A stretch of DNA of 64,000 nucleotides from Alphaproteobacteria bacterium UBA1303 (GCA_002307315.1 DBTZ01000068.1:23958-87957), one strand, 5' to 3'; shown: positions 1 through 9,025, counted from the stretch's first letter. Numbers and translations: made by a program. Notes: generated by a model from the letters alone, not told the origin.

Positions 1-190
1 CGGCGAGCGCTTCACCACCTATGCGATTCCGGCAGCATCCGGCGTGATCGGCATCAACGGCGCGGCGGCGCGGCTGTGTCAGCCGGGGGATCTCGTTATC
101 GTCATCGCCTTCGCCCAAATGAACGAAGAAGAAGCCAAGGCGCTTCGGCCGAAGGTTCTGCTGCTCGATGCCGCCAACCGGCAGGTCTGA
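1..190 (+). CDS. panD: Aspartate 1-decarboxylase, C-terminal end (partial)
   Basis: Only the last 62 codons are in the window, read from base 2 to the TGA at 188-190. The gene starts upstream. The translation carries the conserved PanD C-terminal stretch: TTYAIPA, then GxIxINGAAA, then [11 protein letters not shown] and a short tail. PanD makes beta-alanine from L-aspartate for pantothenate and CoA synthesis, using a pyruvoyl group formed by self-cleavage at a Gly-Ser bond that lies outside the window. The INGAAA and GDLVI blocks are family hallmarks, so the call is firm although partial. It converges with the gene on the other strand, 3 bp away. Confidence 0.9.
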   Translation, partial: GERFTTYAIPAASGVIGINGAAARLCQPGDLVIVIAFAQMNEEEAKALRPKVLLLDAANRQV

Positions 191-193
191 CAT

Positions 194-649
194 TCATTCC
201 CAGCCCAGCCAGGCCAGCGCCTCCGCCCCGGTCGCAAAAGCGCGGTGCTCGGTTTTGGAAAACAGCGCCGAATTGATCTTGGTCAGCGCCGCAGTGATGT
301 CGTCGCGCACCACATAGGCGTTTTTGTTGGTGGCGGTATTGCCCTTGGGCATGACCTCACCGATCTGCGGAATCACCCGCCAATCCAACGCGCCGGTGAA
401 GGGCAGCATGTCGACATAGGCGGAGAAATCGTCGCTGACGATGACGCCGGCCTCTTTGGCGTCGTTAATGACGCCCACGATCTGCGCACCCTCGCATTCG
501 CCCTCGAAGACGAAATACATGCGTCGCGACGCAACCGCCAAGACGACCCGCGCCCCCTTGTCGCCCCGTACGAATATCCGCATCCCCGCATGGGCACGGG
601 CGAAACTCGCCAGTGCGCCATCGGCTTCCTCCGGTCGCAAGATCTCCAT
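194..649 (-). CDS. STAS/SpoIIAA-like small protein
   Basis: A 151-residue protein if started at the ATG at 649; an open extension to 715 has no support. No signal peptide or membrane segment is visible. The pattern is a mixed alpha/beta domain whose middle (VDMLPFTGALDWR) and end (EHRAFATGAEALAWLGWE) resemble SpoIIAA-like STAS proteins, which typically end with a residue pattern like AEALAWL. That family assignment rests on memory of the pattern, so it is tentative. It is convergent with panD and lies downstream of the tRNA-Leu gene on the same strand. Function is unknown. Confidence 0.55.
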   Translation of the reverse strand: MEILRPEEADGALASFARAHAGMRIFVRGDKGARVVLAVASRRMYFVFEGECEGAQIVGVINDAKEAGVIVSDDFSAYVDMLPFTGALDWRVIPQIGEVMPKGNTATNKNAYVVRDDITAALTKINSALFSKTEHRAFATGAEALAWLGWE

Positions 650-729
650 TTTCCCTCCGACGTCGGCGCCGGCCGTTGCCACCCAACCCGTCGCCGCCCA
701 AGTACGCCGTTTCAATACGCAAGCCTGCT

Positions 730-818
730 TGGTGGCCCCGGTCGGACTCGAACCGACACATCCCTTTCGGAACTACGGATTTTAAGTCCGTTGCGTCTAC
801 CGGTTCCGCCACGGGGCC
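730..818 (-). tRNA. tRNA-Leu (anticodon TAA)
   Basis: On the minus strand the acceptor arm GGCCCCG pairs with CGGGGCC, followed by A and an encoded CCA (730-732). The D-arm begins TGGCGGAACCGG as in class II tRNAs. The anticodon stem-loop is ACGGA-CTTAAAA-TCCGT, which puts TAA at the anticodon, and a long variable arm precedes the GTTCGAGTC T-loop. The length of 89 nt with a variable arm fits tRNA-Leu reading UUA (and UUG by wobble). Confidence 0.97.
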
Positions 819-982
819 AAGAATGCGGATACAAAAGAATCCGCCGTAGAGGCCACGTCAAGCGTCAATTCTTGCTCGCGGCCGGACATAAAATCCCGTA
901 TTAGTTTAGCAAACCTATTTAATTACAACCACTAGAAGAACTCGTTCGAAAAAACACTTTATTTACAACATGTTGATTGTTA

Positions 983-1010
983 TTGACAGCACAGGACCGG
1001 CGACTATAGT
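983..1010 (+). promoter_or_regulatory. Housekeeping promoter of rpsD
   Basis: TTGACA (983-988), a 16-bp spacer and TATAGT (1005-1010) form a near-consensus sigma-70 promoter. Transcription would begin near 1016, giving a leader of about 35 nt before the rpsD ATG at 1051. The flanking DNA is AT-rich. The leader looks too short for a large S4-binding autoregulatory structure. Confidence 0.75.
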
Positions 1011-1050
1011 GCGCGGCCTTGAATATGCCGTTAAACCGATTGGACCAGTC

Positions 1051-1665
1051 ATGAGCAAGCGCGTATCCGCAAAATTCAAACTCGACCGCCGCATGGGCGA
1101 AAGCGTCTGGGGACGCGGCAAGAGCCCGGTCAACAAGCGCTCCTACGGTCCGGGTCAGCACGGCCAGCGCCGCGCCAAGAAGCTGTCGGACTACGGCACG
1201 CAGTTGATGGCCAAGCAGAAGCTGAAAGGCTACTACGGCAATATCACCGAGCGGCAGTTCCGCAAATATTATCAAGAAGCGGTACGGCGCCCGGGCGACA
1301 CCGGCGAGAATATGATCGGTCTATTGGAGCGCCGGCTCGATGCCGTGGTTTATCGCGCCAAGTTCGCGATCAGCCCGTTCGCCGCCCGTCAGTTGGTTTC
1401 GCACGGCCACGTCAAGGTCAACGGCAAGCGGGTGACCATTGCCTCCTATCAGATCCGCGAAAGCGACACCATCGAGCTTACGGCCAAGGCCCGCGAAATG
1501 GCGGTGGTGCTGGAGGCGGCGAGAAGCCCCGAGCGCGACACCCCGGATTATCTTGAGGTCGAAGAGGGCAAGTCGGCCAAGTTCCTGCGTACCCCCCATT
1601 TGTCCGATGTGCCTTACGCCGCGCAGATGCAGCCGCATCTGATCGTCGAATTCTATTCGCGGTAA
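1051..1665 (+). CDS. rpsD: 30S ribosomal protein S4
   Basis: A 204-residue S4 protein that binds 16S rRNA early in small-subunit assembly. The sequence opens [17 protein letters not shown], has the GPGQHGQRR segment near residue 40, and carries the S4 RNA-binding fold ([15 protein letters not shown] ... [17 protein letters not shown]) at about residues 92-140. The ATG at 1051 is chosen over an upstream in-frame start at 970 because it gives the family N-terminus and lies just after a strong promoter. The gene is monocistronic here, outside the usual alpha operon, and is followed by a clear intrinsic terminator. Confidence 0.97.
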   Translation: MSKRVSAKFKLDRRMGESVWGRGKSPVNKRSYGPGQHGQRRAKKLSDYGTQLMAKQKLKGYYGNITERQFRKYYQEAVRRPGDTGENMIGLLERRLDAVVYRAKFAISPFAARQLVSHGHVKVNGKRVTIASYQIRESDTIELTAKAREMAVVLEAARSPERDTPDYLEVEEGKSAKFLRTPHLSDVPYAAQMQPHLIVEFYSR

Positions 1666-1689
1666 TCCTTACCCGCATCCCAATGCCGC

Positions 1690-1725
1690 AAAGGCCGTGG
1701 TATTATTCCACGGCCTTTTGCTTTT
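1690..1725 (+). terminator. Intrinsic terminator after rpsD
   Basis: AAAGGCCGTGG (1690-1700), a 7-nt loop and CCACGGCCTTT (1708-1718) form an 11-bp perfect stem followed by a T-rich stretch. It ends 10 bp before the ATG of the next gene, whose ribosome-binding site GGAG (1726-1729) lies directly after it. Confidence 0.85.
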
Positions 1726-1735
1726 GGAGCCCCCG

Positions 1736-2932
1736 ATGGTTTCGCGACGCAATATGATTGCATGCGGCATCGGCACCGGCGTGTTGGCCGCGTTGGGGTA
1801 TCGCGCATTCGACCGCGGCGTCTTTTCCGCCGGCCAAGGCGAGGCCTATCGAGCCTGGAGCGAATGGCAGGGGATAGCGGGAGAAATGCCGGCGAAACGG
1901 CCGATCCACGCCGCCATTCTGGCGGCCAACGCGCATAACACGCAACCGTGGATTTTCGAGCCGGGCGAAGATGCGATCACGCTCTATGCCGATCTTTCCC
2001 GCCATATCGGCACCGCCGATCCGTTCCGCCGCGAGCTTTACGCCAGCCTCGGCTGCGCCTTGGCAAATCTGAAATTGGCTTTTCCGGATTACGATGTTTT
2101 TCCCGCCAGACAATGGAACCATGACCGGCTCGAAATTTCGCGGGACGAGACGCCGGTTGCCGCACAACGGCTCGAAATCCGACGCCACGACGTCGGCGCA
2201 ACGGTCGAACTCTTTCCTGCGCTACGCCACGCTATTCCGCACCGGCATACCAACCGCGGCCCCTATCGGCCGGATCGGCAACTGCCCAACCTCGGCGATA
2301 TCTTCTATGCGTCGGAAAACGGCATCGACGGCGTCGCCATTTTCGATCCCGGTGCCAAGCGCGAACTCGGCGCCCTGATCGTCGAAGCGACCGAGCGTTT
2401 CGTCGCCGATTCGGAGATGTCGGCCGACAGCGCCCGCTGGTTCCGCACCGGCCGAAAGGAAATCGAACGAAACCGCGACGGCATCACCACCGACACCGCC
2501 GGCCTTTCGCCGGTGGTAAACGCCGTGGCCAAGCTGATGCCCGATCAGAATGCCGAAACCGCCGACCGCTACTGGCTGGCGGCGACGCGCGACGTGCAGA
2601 TACCCACCGCCGCCGCTTTCGGCGTCATTTTCTGCACCGACCGTCTGGAGCGCGACCAGGCGATCTTCGCCGGCGAGCGGTGGCAGCGTTCGCATCTTTG
2701 GCTGACGACACTCGGCCTTGCCGCACAGCCGCTCAACCAGCCGATCGAGATCATGGATCGCGACCATCAGCTCGGCCGCAGCAACGACTATGCCAAAGAC
2801 ATCCGCAAGATTGCCGGCGTTCGAAACGGCGATCCCGCCTTTATCTTCCGCCTCGGCTACGGCACACGCGAAGCGCCGGCCTCGGCGCGGCGGCGGTTCG
2901 GCGACGTGCTGATGCGCAACCGTTATGCCTGA
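1736..2932 (+). CDS. Acg-family FMN-binding nitroreductase-like oxidoreductase
   Basis: A 398-residue protein. The ATG at 1736 follows GGAG with 6-bp spacing; an upstream start at 1697 lies inside the rpsD terminator and is rejected. The N-terminus (VSRRNMIACGIGTGVLAALG) looks like a Tat-type or membrane-anchor signal. AILAANAHNTQPW near residue 60 and HRHTNRGPY in the middle are signatures of the Acg branch of the nitroreductase superfamily, whose members bind flavin. The substrate is unknown. The last ten bases overlap the convergent grxD gene. Confidence 0.8.
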   Translation: MVSRRNMIACGIGTGVLAALGYRAFDRGVFSAGQGEAYRAWSEWQGIAGEMPAKRPIHAAILAANAHNTQPWIFEPGEDAITLYADLSRHIGTADPFRRELYASLGCALANLKLAFPDYDVFPARQWNHDRLEISRDETPVAAQRLEIRRHDVGATVELFPALRHAIPHRHTNRGPYRPDRQLPNLGDIFYASENGIDGVAIFDPGAKRELGALIVEATERFVADSEMSADSARWFRTGRKEIERNRDGITTDTAGLSPVVNAVAKLMPDQNAETADRYWLAATRDVQIPTAAAFGVIFCTDRLERDQAIFAGERWQRSHLWLTTLGLAAQPLNQPIEIMDRDHQLGRSNDYAKDIRKIAGVRNGDPAFIFRLGYGTREAPASARRRFGDVLMRNRYA

Positions 2933-3252
2933 TGGGCGATGCCCTTCTCCGCCAGAAGCGCCGCAAGTTCGCCACTCTTGTACTTTTCCCGCACGATATC
3001 GCAGCCGCCGACGAATTCGCCTTTCACATACAGTTGCGGCAACGTCGGCCAATTGGCAAATTCCTTGACGCCCTGACGCAAGTCGGGATCGTCCAAGATA
3101 TTGATGCCTTTGAAACTTACGCCAAGGCGATCCAACACCTTGACCACCGCCGCCGAAAACCCGCACGTCGGCGCTTGCGGCGAGCCTTTCATGTAAAGCA
3201 CCACGTCGTTGGCGGCGATTTCTTCGGCGATGCGAACTGCGATGTCGGTCAT
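2923..3252 (-). CDS. grxD: Monothiol glutaredoxin, Grx4/GrxD family
   Basis: A 109-residue glutaredoxin with the monothiol CGFS motif (Cys30) in the TCGFSAAVVKVL segment. WPTLPQLYVKGEFVGGCDI gives the conserved cis-Pro (TLPQ) and GG-C-D glutathione-binding positions. Family members bind a [2Fe-2S] cluster with glutathione and help deliver or sense iron-sulfur clusters, usually with BolA; no bolA gene is adjacent here. It is the second gene on the minus strand after rquA, 67 bp downstream of it. The gene ends inside the 3' end of the Acg-type gene. Confidence 0.95.
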   Translation of the reverse strand: MTDIAVRIAEEIAANDVVLYMKGSPQAPTCGFSAAVVKVLDRLGVSFKGINILDDPDLRQGVKEFANWPTLPQLYVKGEFVGGCDIVREKYKSGELAALLAEKGIAHQA

Positions 3253-3319
3253 ACCGCTCTCCTGTAGAACCGCTCTTAAATAAGAATAATTCTAGGGCTG
3301 GTCAAGCCTCGATGCGGCA

Positions 3320-4132
3320 CTATTCTTTGGTCACCACCGTCCGCTGGAACAGACCGCCGAAATAGCGGTTACGGTCCATCCGGCAGCCGCGTGCCGCATC
3401 CGGCAGCATATCGGCGATGTCGGTGCGCCACATATCGAGGGCAAACGGCTCGAAAATCGACAGAAACACCGCCCACAGATAGCGAAAGGGATTCCACCAT
3501 TTCGGATTGGAAAATTCCCCCATCACCAGCCGGCCGCCCGGCTTCAGCACCCGGAAGGCTTCTTTCAGCACCTTTGCGCGCACATCCTTCGGCACTTCGT
3601 GGAGCAAAAAATAGATCATCACCCGATCGTAACGATCGGCCGGCAACGCCAAGGCCTCGGCGTTCATGTTGATCAGCCGCACCGGTGCGCCGGATGGCAG
3701 CTTGGCGCGGGCATTCTCAAGCTGAATCGGCAATACGTCGACGAGATCGAGGATGCCGCCGCCTTTTGCCACCCGCATCGCCAATTTGGGTGTCAGATCG
3801 CCATAAGCGCAGGAAATCTGCAGCGTCCGCCCCGGCAAAATCTCTCCCAGCGCCGCCAGCACCGCGCGGCGCATGCGATTGTACTGGGTCAGGAGAATGG
3901 CGTTGACCACCCATTGCCGGTCGAATACCCACACCGCCCACGAGCGATTGTAGGTCCACCAATAGATGCGTTCGAGATAATCCGGCACAGGTACGGCATC
4001 TGCGATCCGCTCGGCCTCCCAGACATACGCATCCACCTGTTTGTCCATCCGCCGCGCCCTGTTCCGCAACGCCATTTCCGCCAAGTCGCAGATAGACGTT
4101 TTCTTCGTCTGCGTCACCCCGCCTGCCGGCAT
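3320..4132 (-). CDS. rquA: Rhodoquinone biosynthesis protein RquA (methyltransferase-like)
   Basis: A 270-residue class-I methyltransferase-fold protein. The segments VPVPDYLERIYWWTYNRSWAV, LQISCAYGDLTPKLA, LDLVDVLPIQLENARAKLP and FFLLHEVPKDVRAK-type positions match the RquA family, which differs from ordinary UbiE-like enzymes in its glycine-rich loop (CAYGDLT). RquA converts ubiquinone to rhodoquinone, the low-potential quinone used with fumarate reductase under anoxia. The start is uncertain: no good ribosome-binding site precedes the first ATG, and Met20 or Met29 are possible. The first residues (VTQTKKTS) look non-conserved. Confidence 0.85.
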   Translation of the reverse strand: MPAGGVTQTKKTSICDLAEMALRNRARRMDKQVDAYVWEAERIADAVPVPDYLERIYWWTYNRSWAVWVFDRQWVVNAILLTQYNRMRRAVLAALGEILPGRTLQISCAYGDLTPKLAMRVAKGGGILDLVDVLPIQLENARAKLPSGAPVRLINMNAEALALPADRYDRVMIYFLLHEVPKDVRAKVLKEAFRVLKPGGRLVMGEFSNPKWWNPFRYLWAVFLSIFEPFALDMWRTDIADMLPDAARGCRMDRNRYFGGLFQRTVVTKE

Positions 4133-4188
4133 CGGCGCACACGAAATGATGCAATGCGTTTCAGGTCATGCTTAACGCAAGTTTTTTC

Positions 4189-5298
4189 TTAAAGTCTCCA
4201 ATCAGGCAAAACGTTCTCGGCGGCGAAAGCCTTCGCCTCGGCTTGCGTCAGTATCCGCCGGCGCGGCGACGGTTTGCCGGCACCGGGACCGAAGCTGCCA
4301 TATTCGAAAAAGCGCGCGTCTTCCGGTTGCAACATGGTCCGGCTGCCATCCATCCTGCCGTAGCCCATCGGTTGCCAGCCTTCGGCTTGAATATGATCGT
4401 CCATCCAGCAATCGATAAAGGCGCAGGCGCCCACCGCGGCAGGATCGCCGTAACGCCCGTCGGGAAACATCTTGGTGCGCCGCCACGGCCGGCCGAGCGC
4501 CACGGTCTGCGCGGCAATCCCCGCTTCCTTTTCCAGCCGGCAGCGTTGAAACACCAAGCCGACGGGTTGAGCGATATCGGTTGACGGCGCAGCGATGTAG
4601 CCGTTGAATTCCTGCCCGGGTCTGAGGCGCGATACGATCCTGCAAGCATCGAAGACGGCGCGCCCCGCCCCGAAAACGAAATCGACGCAGCCTTCCACCC
4701 GGCAGTTGCGGAACAGACTGCGCCCGGAATCGACATACAGCGTATCCTGATAGCCGACCAACCGGACGTTTTGCAGACGACTGCGATCGGCCGCGCCTTC
4801 GATCGCCAGCGCCACCGCCTGAAAACCGCTGCCGCCGGTCTTGTCTTCGGCGTTCGGCTTGGGCAGATGGGCGACATAATCGAAATCGTTGGCGATGGTG
4901 AGATCAAAGGCGGCAAAACCGGGTGCGATAACTTGCAGCGTCGCGGTGCCGAACGTGCCGACCGGCTTGCCGTCGGGGCCCGGATCGCCCGCCGAGCGGT
5001 TATGGACCAGCGCGCAGACATCCGCGCCCGCGCCGATCAAGACGATATTGGGTTTGTCGACGACGACGCGTTCCCGCCAGACGCCTTTGCCGATGGCGAT
5101 CCGAAACGGCGTCCTGCCGTCGGTAGGGGCCGCGGCGACCGCATCGCCGAGACAGGCGTACGTCTTGACCGATCCCCGCTCGCCCGTCCGGCCGACAGCG
5201 ACATCCGCGACCGGCGGCTTTTCTCCGCCCCAAAGCGGTGCAGTCAGACAATACGCGGCGGCGGCCTGCAGCAAATACCGACGATCAAACATGGCCAT
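4189..5298 (-). CDS. Pectinesterase (CE8 family)
   Basis: A 369-residue protein with a hydrophobic N-terminus (RRYLLQAAAAYCLTAPL) that probably acts as an export signal. The CE8 hallmarks appear in order: GSGFQAVAL (around 157-164), GYQDTL (Asp185), VDFVFG (Asp206) and LGRPW (Arg270). Together these give the two catalytic aspartates and the arginine. It removes methyl esters from pectin so that pectate lyase can cut it. It lies 77 bp downstream of the TonB-dependent receptor on the same strand, with a hairpin between, so the two are probably co-transcribed from the receptor promoter. Confidence 0.93.
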   Translation of the reverse strand: MAMFDRRYLLQAAAAYCLTAPLWGGEKPPVADVAVGRTGERGSVKTYACLGDAVAAAPTDGRTPFRIAIGKGVWRERVVVDKPNIVLIGAGADVCALVHNRSAGDPGPDGKPVGTFGTATLQVIAPGFAAFDLTIANDFDYVAHLPKPNAEDKTGGSGFQAVALAIEGAADRSRLQNVRLVGYQDTLYVDSGRSLFRNCRVEGCVDFVFGAGRAVFDACRIVSRLRPGQEFNGYIAAPSTDIAQPVGLVFQRCRLEKEAGIAAQTVALGRPWRRTKMFPDGRYGDPAAVGACAFIDCWMDDHIQAEGWQPMGYGRMDGSRTMLQPEDARFFEYGSFGPGAGKPSPRRRILTQAEAKAFAAENVLPDWRL

Positions 5299-5325
5299 CC
5301 CCCTTTCTCGACGAACATAACGAAC

Positions 5326-5349
5326 GGGGCGCCGGTTTCCCAGCGCCCC
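5326..5349 (-). terminator. Intercistronic hairpin between receptor and pectinesterase
   Basis: GGGGCGC (5326-5332) and GCGCCCC (5343-5349) can pair with a 10-nt loop. There is no U-tract, so it may weaken or stabilise the message between the two genes rather than end it. Confidence 0.45.
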
Positions 5350-5375
5350 GATAAAATCGAACTCTCGATCTACGC

Positions 5376-8300
5376 TCAGTACTTGAAGCGGACGCCGGCA
5401 AAGATCTGCCGGCCGCTGGCGGCATAGTTCGTAATCATCGGTGCGCCCTGGAACGCGAAACGATTGCTGGTTTCGTTGGTCAGGTTAAGCGCGTCAATGC
5501 GCAACTGAAGGTCGGGGGTATAGTCGTAGGTAAACGACGTATCCACGTTCAGCGTCGACTGAGTGTATTCGAAGTCGTTCATGATCGGGCTCGAGTCGGA
5601 AACGAGCGAACCCGGATTGGTGCTGCCGCTCTTGAGCGGATATTTGTAGACGTACTTGCTGCGATAGGCGAACGAAACGCGGCCCGACCAGTCGCGGTTG
5701 GCCCAATCCTTGCCGTCGTAGAACACCGTTATGTTGTAGGCGTTCGGCGAAGCGCCGGTCCACGGCCCGTCGCCCGTCACATCGGTTCCGCCCGCCTTCG
5801 TCGCCGGGCTGATGATGTAGTGCATCAGGGAATGGATCATCGTGTAGTTGGCGTTGATGCCCAGGGTATCGAACGGCGCCGGCAGGAACTTCAGCACCTG
5901 CTGATAGTTGAATTCGATGCCGTTGAGGACGCCGCCGCGGGCATTTTTATAGGTGGTGACGGTAAACTTGCAGCCGGCATTGGTTTCGTTATAGCTGCAG
6001 CTCAGAGCCGTCGGATACGTGGTGCTGATCATGCCGGGTACGGAGGTATAGACGTTCAATACCTGCTGGAAGGACTCGCTGTCCATGTATTCGTCCAGGT
6101 AACCGGATGTCGTCACCTGTTGCGGCACATCTTTGATGAACTTGGTGAAGCCGGTAACCGCCAGCACCGCGCCCTCGTCGAAATACCATTCGTAGCCGAC
6201 GTCGATGGTGTTCGCGCTGTACGGCTTGAGCTTGGTATTGCCGATCACCATCGAGCTGCCGCCCGACATAGTACTGTCGATCGAGAACGACGTGATGCTG
6301 GGCGACATCGTCGCCAACTGGGGCCGGGCAATCACTTTGGCAATGCTGGCGCGCAGCACCATGTTGTCGGTCAGCGAGTAGTTCACGTTCGCCGACGGCA
6401 GAACGTTGGCATAGTACCTTTTATCGGCGATCGCGTTGCCGACCGTGCCATGACCGTAGGAATCGACGCTGGTGGTCGAAACCCTTACGCCGATATTGCC
6501 GCGCAGCTCGCGGTTCAGGATCTCGATCTCCTTGAAATCGACCTGCGCATAGCCGGACTTGTCGTGCTCATGCACATCGTAGGTGTTGCCGGTCACCGAA
6601 GTGCTGGCCGCACTGAACTTGCTCGATACCCCCATAATGTCGCCGAAATCGGCCGTATCGCTGAAGATGTACTTCTTGAACTTGTTAAGATCGGGCACGA
6701 ACATGTTGGTCACACTCATGCCGGCCGGCGTATCGAGACCGGTTCCCCAGCCGACGGTCTTGCCGAGATCGGAGATGGAGAAGTTCGAGCCGTATTTGCC
6801 CTGCAGTTCGCTGAGCGACGGCATGCCGTAACCGTCCTTCATCACCCGCGCATACTTGACGGTGTCAAAGTCGTAGATCCGACCGTTGAAGCCGGCCTTG
6901 ACGGTAAACATCTCGCTGATGTCGTAGGAAACCGCGACTTTCAACGAACGGAACTTGTTCACCGTATTGGTGATGTAGTGCTTCAAGTTGGAATAGCCCT
7001 TGACCAGGCTCCAACTGTTGGGGGAGGAGACGTCGAAGCCGTAGTCGATATACGGCATGTTGCCGCCACCGGTGGCGTCGTAGACATAGCAGCCGGTGCA
7101 GGTGGTGCCGGAGCCGGAATAGGTTCCCGAATCCATCCGGTTGAACTCGACCACATACCCTTCCTGATGATTGCGCGACACCGACATGCCGAGCGAAACG
7201 TTGACGTGCAAGCGCTCGGAAAAGTTATGGTCGACGTTCAACGAGCCTTGCATGAACTGCGTCGTATAATTGGCCTCGTCGGCGCGCGAGGACAGATCGA
7301 GGTTTGCCACCGTCATCTGATCCATCACACCGACCGTGCCGTTGCCGTTGGCCATCATCAAGGCGGTGGCGCTGTTGGCCGTCGGCGTGATGACGTGGGC
7401 GGACACCAGTTTGGCGGTGGGACGGCCGACGAAGCTGATGACCGCCGCGGCGCCGGCATCTAGGTTGGTGCCGCTGCTGGTATAGTAATTGTAGGGATCG
7501 ACGTTATAGGCGTAATTGGTGGCGCTATAATCGTCGCTGGTCAGGCACGTCACCGCCGCCACGCCGTACAACGCAGCCGTAGCTGCAGTCACGTTGGTGC
7601 ACTTGTCGCCGGCATCGCTGAACGCACTTTGGAGGTAAGTCTTGTTCTTGGTGACGTTGCTGGTGGAGACGCCGTTCATAAGCGACGTTCCGGCGGCGTA
7701 GGTCGTATTGTTGATGGTTACCTTGGAGGCGTTCGCAATCAACTTGTTCATGTTCGACGAGGTGTAGTTACGGTTTAAACCCGTCGTCGTAACCTGATAG
7801 TTGGTGGAATTCTGGTAGGTCGAAGAGAACACGCCGTCGAAGGTGATCAGCGTGTTATCGTCGGCCTGGAACTGCACCGACGCCGTACCGCCGATGCGGC
7901 TCTGATATAGAACCTGATGGTTGAGCGTCGCCAGGGTCGGCATGATGACCGTCGACGCCAAACCGCTCGACCCCGTCGTGCCGCCGACCAGACTGCTGTA
8001 ATCGGCATTGGAACCCTGCAACGCCTGGCAATAGGGGTAGTAGCTGACAGAGGTCAGCGGAACAGTGCTGGTGGCGGAGCTGGCGCAGTGCGACGTATCG
8101 CTCGACGAATAGGTGTCGGCGAAGCCATAGCGCACCGTACTGGCGCTGGTCTTGTACGTCATGCTGCGGAACAGTAAGTTCGAAACGTCGACGCTGTTCT
8201 TGTAGGAATCGAGCGCCTGATCGCGCATGTTGTAGGCGATCGACGTCGTGATGCCCAACCGGCCGCCGAGGAACGTCTGCGAGGCCAGCGCCGCGATGCG

Positions 8301-8912
8301 CGGATTGAGACCCTTACCGTATTCGTAGCTGCCGTTCTGAAGCGACACGACGAACTTGTTGCCGATATCGAACGGCCGGCCGGTCTGCAACTCGACGGTG
8401 GCGCCGAGCGAGCCTTCGTCGGTTTCCGCCGCCGGGCTCTTGTACACTTTCAGACCGCTGAACAATTCCGAAGCGAAGGTGTTGAAGTCGAACTGACGGC
8501 TGCGGTTGGGATCGTCGCCGGCAGCGCTTGCGCCGGCGGTCGACAGGGCTTCCATGCCGTTCAAGGTGACGCGGGTAAAATCGGCGTTGAGGCCGCGCAC
8601 AGTGATGGTGCGCCCTTCGCCGTTATCGCGGTCGATCGAAACACCCGGCAGACGCTGGAGCGATTCCGCCAAATTGGCGTCGGGAAATGCCGCAATGTCT
8701 TCGGCATTGATCGCATCGACCATCTGGTTCGATGCGCGCTTGATATTCAACGCACCTTCCAACGATGCCCGATACCCCGTCACCGTCACGGTCTCGAGGT
8801 TCTCTTCTTGCGCCGTAGCCCCAACACCCATCACCATCGTCAACGCGATGGCGGATGCGCCGAGTTTCAGCAGGCCACTGCATCTACCGCGATACTTCGA
8901 CGTAGAATTCAT
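5376..8912 (-). CDS. TonB-dependent outer-membrane receptor (TonB-Xanth-Caul type), probably for pectin fragments
   Basis: A 1178-residue receptor. The ATG at 8912 follows GGGGAG and begins a signal peptide (LKLGASAIALTMVMGVGATAQ). A plug domain follows (ETVTVTGYRASLEGAL, then LQRLPGVSIDRDNGEGRTITVRG), then a long beta-barrel ending in the typical aromatic C-terminus (GVRFKY). This style of receptor is common in Caulobacterales, Sphingomonadales and Xanthomonadales. The gene is followed by pectinesterase and is divergent from pectate lyase. I infer that it imports oligogalacturonides into the periplasm. Its promoter is overlapped by two palindromic operators. Confidence 0.92.
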   Translation of the reverse strand: MNSTSKYRGRCSGLLKLGASAIALTMVMGVGATAQEENLETVTVTGYRASLEGALNIKRASNQMVDAINAEDIAAFPDANLAESLQRLPGVSIDRDNGEGRTITVRGLNADFTRVTLNGMEALSTAGASAAGDDPNRSRQFDFNTFASELFSGLKVYKSPAAETDEGSLGATVELQTGRPFDIGNKFVVSLQNGSYEYGKGLNPRIAALASQTFLGGRLGITTSIAYNMRDQALDSYKNSVDVSNLLFRSMTYKTSASTVRYGFADTYSSSDTSHCASSATSTVPLTSVSYYPYCQALQGSNADYSSLVGGTTGSSGLASTVIMPTLATLNHQVLYQSRIGGTASVQFQADDNTLITFDGVFSSTYQNSTNYQVTTTGLNRNYTSSNMNKLIANASKVTINNTTYAAGTSLMNGVSTSNVTKNKTYLQSAFSDAGDKCTNVTAATAALYGVAAVTCLTSDDYSATNYAYNVDPYNYYTSSGTNLDAGAAAVISFVGRPTAKLVSAHVITPTANSATALMMANGNGTVGVMDQMTVANLDLSSRADEANYTTQFMQGSLNVDHNFSERLHVNVSLGMSVSRNHQEGYVVEFNRMDSGTYSGSGTTCTGCYVYDATGGGNMPYIDYGFDVSSPNSWSLVKGYSNLKHYITNTVNKFRSLKVAVSYDISEMFTVKAGFNGRIYDFDTVKYARVMKDGYGMPSLSELQGKYGSNFSISDLGKTVGWGTGLDTPAGMSVTNMFVPDLNKFKKYIFSDTADFGDIMGVSSKFSAASTSVTGNTYDVHEHDKSGYAQVDFKEIEILNRELRGNIGVRVSTTSVDSYGHGTVGNAIADKRYYANVLPSANVNYSLTDNMVLRASIAKVIARPQLATMSPSITSFSIDSTMSGGSSMVIGNTKLKPYSANTIDVGYEWYFDEGAVLAVTGFTKFIKDVPQQVTTSGYLDEYMDSESFQQVLNVYTSVPGMISTTYPTALSCSYNETNAGCKFTVTTYKNARGGVLNGIEFNYQQVLKFLPAPFDTLGINANYTMIHSLMHYIISPATKAGGTDVTGDGPWTGASPNAYNITVFYDGKDWANRDWSGRVSFAYRSKYVYKYPLKSGSTNPGSLVSDSSPIMNDFEYTQSTLNVDTSFTYDYTPDLQLRIDALNLTNETSNRFAFQGAPMITNYAASGRQIFAGVRFKY

Positions 8913-8979
8913 TCGATTTTCTCCCCTTCGTGGCTTCCGTGGACGCCACCCCAAACACAAACCGCGTGGCCAACACACC

Positions 8980-9024
8980 TGCCACCGGTGTCACATGTAT
9001 AATCACGTAATGATACCGGTGACA
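8980..9024. promoter_or_regulatory. Paired palindromic operators of the pectin locus
   Basis: TGCCACCGGTGTCA (8980-8993) and TGATACCGGTGACA (9011-9024) are two near-palindromes built on a central ACCGGT. Their centres are 31 bp apart, about three helical turns, so bound dimers would lie on the same face of DNA. One covers the -35 of the receptor promoter and the other lies just downstream of its -10, a layout typical of repression. The palindrome style resembles LacI/GntR-family sites. No regulator gene is in the window. Confidence 0.6.
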
Positions 9025-9025
9025 A
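8997..9025 (-). promoter_or_regulatory. Promoter of the TonB-dependent receptor
   Basis: Read on the minus strand: TTGTCA (9025-9020), a 17-bp spacer, then TTATAC (9002-8997). This is a good sigma-70-like promoter with exact spacing. It would give a leader of about 75-80 nt to the ATG at 8912. From 9026 to 9322 I see no gene; there is a small hairpin AGGCC-TTC-GGCCT near 9045-9058 and no clear promoter for pectate lyase. Confidence 0.6.

Noticed and set aside
5820..7463. Plus-strand frame of 547 codons
   Set aside because: Shadow of the TonB-dependent receptor gene; Val/Gly/Arg/His-rich sequence with no family pattern.
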